Source: Magicicada septendecula
Taxonomy: Eukaryota > Arthropoda > Insecta > Hemiptera > Cicadidae
Direction: 5' to 3'
DNA length: 64,000 bases
NCBI GenBank assembly: GCA_034769895.1
Contig: CM068368.1
Coordinates: 689,269,877 to 689,333,876, forward strand
The position numbers and the translations under genes are program-made. The notes below the pieces were generated by a model that did not search any database, was not told the DNA's origin, and saw nothing but the letters and a program-made list of their open reading frames with translations. Below, piece by piece: positions 58,280 through 64,000 of the stretch. The first letter of the stretch is position 1. Every line of letters begins with the position of its first letter.

Positions 58280-59030
58280 CACTCTAGCCACACTTTCCAG
58301 TACAGCTACTTTGTTACGACTTATCCCACTTTATAATGGGAGTGACGGGCGATATGTACATAATTTAGAACCTAAATTCAAAAAACTATATTTAATAAAT
58401 TTACTTTCAAATCCAATTTCATGATTTTCATCATAGAAAACAATTCATTTTTATAATAATGTAATCCATTCTTTCTTTAAAATTAGCTGCACCTTGACCT
58501 GACATTTTATTAATAAAATTAATGAAAATTATTCTGATAAAGCATTCTTGACAGAGGTATACAAACTTATATAAAGTGAAATCTATCGTGGGTTATCGAT
58601 TATAAAACAGATTCCTCTGATTAGATAAATTACCGCCAAATTCTTTGAATTTAAAGATCATAACTATTAATAATCTAGTTATTTTATTTACACTTTCAAT
58701 AATAGGGTATCTAATCCTAGTTTTAGATAAAAGTTTATCAGACATAAAAGTAAACACATATTTATACATTATTTCACCAAAATTTAAAAATCTTACTATT
58801 AATTTATTTTTTAACTGAAACTAATATAATTAAAGTTAGAGAATCGTGTAACCGCAACTGCTGGCACGAATTTTGTCCTCTATAAATAAAATTATTATCT
58901 CTAAAATTAATAATTAATAATACTTAATACTGCGCTATAAATAACTATCATTTAGATAGTTTTCAATCAATTTAAAGTTATGCATGTAATATAATTAAAT
59001 ATTTAATTTACAAGCTAGAATAAAACTCCT
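58280..59030 (-). rRNA. rrnS: mitochondrial 12S (small subunit) rRNA
   Basis: 3' end motif GTCGTAACAAAGTAGCTGTAC (minus strand) near 58300-58320, GTGCCAGCAGTTGCGGTTA near 58850-58870, and the 5' end about AGTTTTATTCTAGCTT near 59020. The 5' boundary is approximate. Confidence 0.93.
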
Positions 59031-59403
59031 CCTTTTTAGTTATTTATTAATAGCATAGTTTTCCAAAATGTCAAACAATCCCTTTAAAGCAATATTCACT
59101 CAAAAATGTATTATTTTTAATCGATGTTTCCTCACAATAAAAATAAGAATTCATGACTGGTGAATTTTTTGAAATATAATATTATATTTTTACATTAATT
59201 TATAAATCATGGCATCAAACCTTTGTAAACAGATCTTTTACAACAATATTCACTCATTTGAGTAATCCCGGTTTTTTAATATTTATAATTTTTATACAAT
59301 ATATTTATAGTTAAATTAAAAATATTAATGTTAATGTTACTGTATTACCATATTTATATATTCATATATAATAAATATATATACATATGTATATATATAT
59401 ATA

Positions 59404-59460
59404 TAATAGTATGTTTTTCTTTTTTTTTTATTAGATTAAAAAAAGAAAAACATACTATTA
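59404..59460. other. Perfect 23-bp stem hairpin in control region
   Basis: 59404-59426 pairs with 59438-59460 without mismatch around an 11-nt loop. Stem-loops near the AT/T-run of the insect control region are often linked to the replication origin; that role is inference. Confidence 0.7.
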
Positions 59461-59504
59461 TTATTATAAATATTTATATATAAATATATATTAATATATT
59501 ATTT

Positions 59505-59526
59505 ATATATATATATATATATAGTA

Positions 59527-59573
<47 letters not shown>
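59505..59573. repeat. (AT)n tract at the right edge of the mitochondrial block
   Basis: Near-pure AT dinucleotides, then an abrupt change to mixed nuclear-type sequence (ACGTATCTTCCC). Confidence 0.85.
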
Positions 59574-59576
<3 letters not shown>

Positions 59577-60578
59577 GTATCTTCCCATCAGTTCACCATC
59601 ATGTTACAGGAGGCATCAATTCTTGAATTTTTTCGACCCCACTATATAAAAAGTACTAATTATCAGAGGCATTTTATTTTACCACCATCAGATTCAGTGA
59701 TAAAAACCGCATAAGAAAAGTACCACATTTTTTGTTTATACATTCATAACAATAACCTCCAATTCTAACACAACAGTTTTCTTCAGTTATACACATCAAT
59801 TGCGCAACAGAAGATTCTAAACCTTTAACAGGTCGCTCCAATTGTTACTCTGTATTCAGGTGTAAGAATTGATGAGTCAATGATGTAGAATTGGGCTGTA
59901 TAATTATTTTATACACTTTGGTCCCCCCACCACTGACTTATTCGTTCATTATTTTCAAGGACTTTCTCAGAAGCCACCTGCAGTAAACATCCTGTGTTTT
60001 GGCTATTGTACTATAAACGGTATTTCTTATCACACGATGTGTGTATTTCTCTCTCACTCACTCTCTCTGCTTAATGTAAACCAGAAAGTCTCAACAGCTT
60101 CATAAGTAACACGTTATACGACACATTACATGCAGAATCTTATACAACCTCAGTTGTGTTTTAACTATTCCAGTGTAACAGTGTCGTAGTTAACATTAAT
60201 TCGCCATATTCCCAACAGATCCCAGTTCCATTGAAGTTTTGCAAAATAAGCACATTCGTTATCACAATTAGCAGTGCGATCGCGGTCATTCAACGATGTT
60301 ATATACACACGAGAATAATTCTGACAGATGGATGGCCGTGTACGAAATAAGATTGTCGCACGTAAATTGCATTGCGCAAGGGCACTTGGTCACAAAAATC
60401 GAAATTACTGTTTGATACAGTTAGGACTATAGTTTTTACCTACACTTATGGTGGTGAGTATACAACCACAAAGTTTTTCGCTGACAAGGTCGATGTCTCC
60501 CCGTACTGCTACAAGACTGAAAGCGTTATTACGCGTTAAATCTGTGCTCCATAATCCCGTAGTAGTACGGGACGGTCA
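59574..60578. other. Non-coding nuclear sequence
   Basis: Mixed base composition, no family features on either strand. Confidence 0.4.
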
Positions 60579-60960
60579 TTTGGTTGTAGTGTGTGATATC
60601 TGTAATATCTTGTTTTGTTGTAGTACAGATATCACACACTACAACCAAACAACATATTAAATGAACAATTACATTACAGATCACACATAATTTTCGATAC
60701 ACTGATACCTACACAAAATTTGAATCCCAGCGCCAATTCCCTCCCACCAGCAACCCCCACCACACACACCCACATCCCATAACCGTTACTGTACAGACAT
60801 TCAGTATTTAAAAACCCATTGAGAAAGACGAATACGACGTCGAAACTTCTGGGTAATCAGAACCTAAAAGTAAGTTCACAGTGAAAGTGTTAATATATAT
60901 TTATATAAATATTAATAAGTGAATGAAGAGGATGTACCAACAAGCTAATTGAAATACATT
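60579..60960 (+). pseudogene. PLE C-terminal and 3' fragment with a hairpin at its 5' end
   Basis: 60617-60780 encodes YHTLQPNNILNEQLHYRSHIIFDTL and a Pro/Thr-rich end, as in the 33183 copy. Immediately before, TTTGGTTGTAGTGTGTGATATCTG (60579-60602) is the inverse of the fragment's own first bases (60622-60647), forming a ~24-bp inverted repeat. This is a miniature version of the head-to-head PLE arrangement. The hammerhead region at 60805-60845 keeps stem I CCCA/TGGG and GAAAC, but the core is altered (TTGAGAA). Confidence 0.7.
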
Positions 60961-61029
60961 TATTATTAAGTTAGTTAAATTTCAATATTAGACAATTTCT
61001 TATATTATCAGAAAAATTCTAGATCAAAA

Positions 61030-61318
61030 TTCACGACTTTAATACTACTGTGTCACAACGATTGTCAAACCACAACTAAGGAAAGGTGCAAATAAGAAGG
61101 TCATCTACGAATCGTATGTCAGCGGATTTAAGGTATACGGCTAGATAACCTCACTAGTGAGTTTTGTCTTCCTTGTCAATCCGCTTACATTGCATATCCT
61201 GTGTTTACGCAAATATGCAGCTCAGCTCTCGGTCTCATAATCGTATTTTCATTTTCTTAATTACAGTTGTATTTAATTACTTTCTTTTATTCTCCCCTCA
61301 GATTTGTTCGTCCCAACC
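61030..61318. repeat. Inverted-repeat partner A (~290 bp)
   Basis: Reverse complement of 63307-63606 at roughly 75% identity: shared GTGTCACA, CAACTAAGGAAA, CCGCTTAC, GTGTTTAC, TCTCATAAT, ACAGTTGTATTTAA and GTTCGTCCCAACC in order. Could be two old inverted copies of one repeat family. Confidence 0.7.
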
Positions 61319-61549
61319 GAATGAGAAATCCTGGGAAAATAAATAGGATAATTCGCTAATGATCGACGTCCAAAGGCATCATGGGTACCCGGCATCATTA
61401 CATGCATAATAAAAAATTGCAATGTGAAAGTTGCAGGCTTCTGAAAAATGTGTAAGGCAATATTCATCCGTTACCTTTAAACAGAAGTAGACCTGAACTA
61501 CTTGACTTCGGCTGATATGTTATTTTATTTCTCATTGACAGGCACAAAC

Positions 61550-61583
61550 ACAAACACACACACACACGCGCGCGCGCGCGCAG
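61550..61583. repeat. (CA)n(CG)n simple repeat
   Basis: Alternating CA then CG dinucleotides, a purine-pyrimidine tract. Confidence 0.85.
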
Positions 61584-62149
61584 ACCTGTAGTTTGAGAAC
61601 AAACCTGTGATTTCTGTAGTTAAGTGTGATTTACAATTAATAAACAATATTAAAAAATGAAAATAAAAATAATAATAAAATTCTTAATTTTAGTAGTGAC
61701 CGTCGATCAATAAATTTTAACGATGGAAGGTGAGGGTCGGTCAATAAATATAACACAAATTTTACATTGTTTGTATCGACGTTTTGATAATATTTATTGT
61801 TATCATCAGGACCTGTGTACGGACAATACAGAAAAAGTCAAACACATAACTACCAACTAGAACCAACACCCTACTGCCTTCTAAACATGTGTTCTTTTAA
61901 TTACCTTTACAGGTCAAAAGGACGCTGTACAAATGTCTTCCGGTTTATGTTTATAAATAGGGTGTGTATTGTAGGTACCTTACAGTTGTAGACAGTCATA
62001 ATATTATCTAGTATTAGTTAGTTTCAAAGTAGGTATGTGTAATTAGGCTAACAATGACACATATTCGATTGGTTTTAAACTCGGTGCAGTTGTCAATCCG
62101 CGTCTTTCATATTTTACGCTTACGTAGAGAGTTTATAAACATTCCTCTC

Positions 62150-62334
<185 letters not shown>

Positions 62335-62869
62335 CAGTTTTGTTTTACGTTGACAAAATAATAACATTTCTTACATATTATTTTACTTAAATAGGTAGAC
62401 ATAATTACAATATTCCAAAAACCTAATTAATACAGTATTACAATTTAAATTATTGATAATATAATAATCCCTTAATTACGTTTGTAAATAATTATAGATC
62501 CAGTAATAATTGAATGTTTATTGGAACTGGTGCAAATAGCAATACATGTCAAAAATATGTTATAGCTGAATGCAGATGGTAAGATGTTCAATAATGTATA
62601 TTATTAAAAGTTATTAATAATAACTACTAGTAATGAACACACTTATCCATAAATTTTGAGAATTAGGTACAAAATAACAGAACTACTGATATTACAAACA
62701 CAAAATTATGGTAAACAAATTAATCATGTGACAATGGTTATTACTTATTATTTATATTGTTTTAAAATAATATTTACCGAGTACATCGTCTATACAGAGT
62801 AGTATATAGAGTAATATAGTCTATTGTTAAATTATGCAGACGTTGTCATTCACACTCTTCCTCCCTCTC

Positions 62870-62878
62870 ACTCGCATA

Positions 62879-62909
<31 letters not shown>

Positions 62910-62941
62910 CTATCAAAAACACAAGAGATCCCCCCCCCCCC
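62870..62941. repeat. (CT)n and poly-C simple repeats
   Basis: CTCTCTCT run at about 62880-62909 and a C11 run at 62931-62941. Confidence 0.9.
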
Positions 62942-63306
62942 AACACAATCAAATCACAATTACGCATATTTCACATATCGTAGGTACAGATAATATTCAT
63001 CTAGGGTTCTTTACGTTTTAGCAGCCAGGTAGGCCTATACTAATGCTTCACGCATCTACACATACTAGAACAGACTCTATATACACATGCGTGTGTGTGT
63101 GTGTGCGCGCGAGCGTGCGCGAGTCAAAGAGAAGTAAAATAACTTAGTGTATTTCCGCGGAAGCCTTAAAAGGAGTTGAATACTTAAGGTCTACTGCTGT
63201 TTAAAGGGAACGGATGAATATTATTACCTTATTCCTTTACCTTTTTCAGAAGTCTGCAAAATTTCATTTCGAAATTTTGTATTATGCCTGTAATAGTGCT
63301 TTTTTT

Positions 63307-63606
63307 GGTTGGGACGAACACATTTGAGAAGAAATGAATTAAGTTAAATACAACTGTAAATAATAAAGGAGAATACTATTATGAGACAGAGACCTGAGTT
63401 GTATGTATATAGGCCTATGTGTAAACACGGGATGCACAACGTAAGCGGGTTTTTGATAAGAAGGCAAACTTGCTAGTCTATACTAGATAGCCGCATACCT
63501 TAAATTTGTTGACCATATGACTCGTAAATGAGCTTGTTACGCCGACTTTTCCTTAGTTGTCATTTGACAATCGATGTGACACAGTAGTACTAAAGTCGTA
63601 AATATT
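63307..63606. repeat. Inverted-repeat partner B (~300 bp)
   Basis: Partner of 61030-61318. No ORF. The remaining sequence to 64000 shows nothing recognisable. Confidence 0.7.
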
Positions 63607-64000
63607 GATCTAAATGAAGTCATTACTTCCAAGAAAGTAAGTAAGAATGATCCTCTATTTCTTCACGAGTGATATCAGTACAGGATGAAACGTTCAAATA
63701 AATGTATTATGTTCTGGTTGTGTACGAAGGAAAAACATCAGTCAAAGGTACATCAAAGCAAATACCTAAATCTGGAAGCACCAAAGGCATAAAATAAAAC
63801 TCAAAATTTTTATAAAATTGTTATAGTTTATTTGGGGGTGAAGTTACGAGGAATTTATTGAAAATACAAAATCTGTATCTTTAGTTTCTGTATTTTGTAA
63901 TGTGACAGAAATAATGTGTCTCAACACTCATTGCAAATTTTGGATCGCTTTCAAATAGTTTGTAAACTATGTTTCAAAAAAGCTTTATATTTTGTTATCA

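Larger units (their letters stand above)
49246..59573. other. Mitochondrial DNA block (NUMT or assembly chimera), ~10.3 kb
   Basis: Continuous from COX3 codon ~3 to the control region in ancestral insect order, with all intervening tRNAs. Reading needs the invertebrate mitochondrial code. COX3, ND3, ND5, ND6, CYTB, ND1 and ND4L are open throughout; ND4 has one frameshift. COX2, ATP8/6, COX1, ND2 and tRNAs I, Q, M, W, C, Y, L2, K, D are absent. The left junction is abrupt inside COX3; the right junction lies at the end of an AT dinucleotide run. Coding integrity implies very recent transfer or a mis-joined contig. Confidence 0.9.
59031..59573. other. Mitochondrial control region (partial)
   Basis: AT-rich, non-coding, directly after 12S. 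Contains a repeated CAATATTCACTCA block (59091 and 59242 areas), a perfect 23-bp hairpin and a final (AT)n tract. tRNA-Ile/Gln/Met, which should follow, are absent, so the block ends inside or at the end of the control region. Confidence 0.8.

Noticed and set aside
60805-60850. Tenth hammerhead motif
   Set aside because: Stem I and GAAAC remain but the CTGANGA core is lost; described only as degenerate.

Overview
This is an insect nuclear genome contig made almost entirely of mobile-element remains, plus a ~10.3 kb block of mitochondrial DNA. Evidence for an insect: the block has the ancestral insect mitochondrial order (COX3-G-ND3-A-R-N-S1-E-F-ND5-H-ND4-ND4L-T-P-ND6-CYTB-S2-ND1-L1-16S-V-12S-control region) and reads with TGA=Trp, ATA=Met and AGA=Ser. 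A hemipteran is possible from the look of the proteins, but this is a weak guess. No convincing host protein-coding gene is visible.

Layout. 1-8424: a Ty3/Gypsy LTR retrotransposon on the minus strand (integrase running off the left edge, pol, gag, leader/LTR). It has a TTTAAAC slippery heptamer at the gag/pol overlap and lies inside a Penelope-like element (PLE; 8425-~9600). 9600-11030: AT-rich, nothing recognised. 11030-12132: internally deleted piggyBac. 13145-14515: decayed hAT-like transposase. 16030-18597: repeat 'X', carrying a hammerhead-ribozyme-like motif and split by a 1580 bp solo LTR (16499-18078, 4-bp target duplication). 19555-20330: PLE pseudogene with a very well formed hammerhead motif.

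22298-37842: a large inverted duplication (arms ~2.8 kb after removing insertions, spacer ~6.66 kb). The left arm carries a head-to-head PLE pair (22332-24905) with an 11-bp target duplication, and the right arm is the matching empty site. The spacer holds a 454 bp solo LTR (29479-29932), a hAT relic (30122-31060) interrupted by a 176 bp PLE tail with a 13-bp target duplication, and another PLE 3' end (33183-33780).

39400-49169: a second copy of the Gypsy leader/LTR region, split by a very young BEL/Pao retrotransposon (39773-46395; identical 274 bp LTRs, CACAG target duplication). The BEL reading frame is interrupted by one in-frame TGA between the first two acidic residues of the integrase triad.

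49246-59573: the mitochondrial block. All genes read through except ND4, which has a single frameshift in an AT dinucleotide stretch; COX3 lacks its first few codons. It is either a recent NUMT or an assembly chimera. 59574-64000: nuclear sequence with a PLE tail, long (TG)n and other simple repeats, and a ~300 bp inverted-repeat pair.

The genes do not form a pathway. The recurring theme is PLE-type retroelements whose 3' regions carry hammerhead-ribozyme cores (CTGANGA, stem II, GAAA) in at least eight places, often at inverted junctions.
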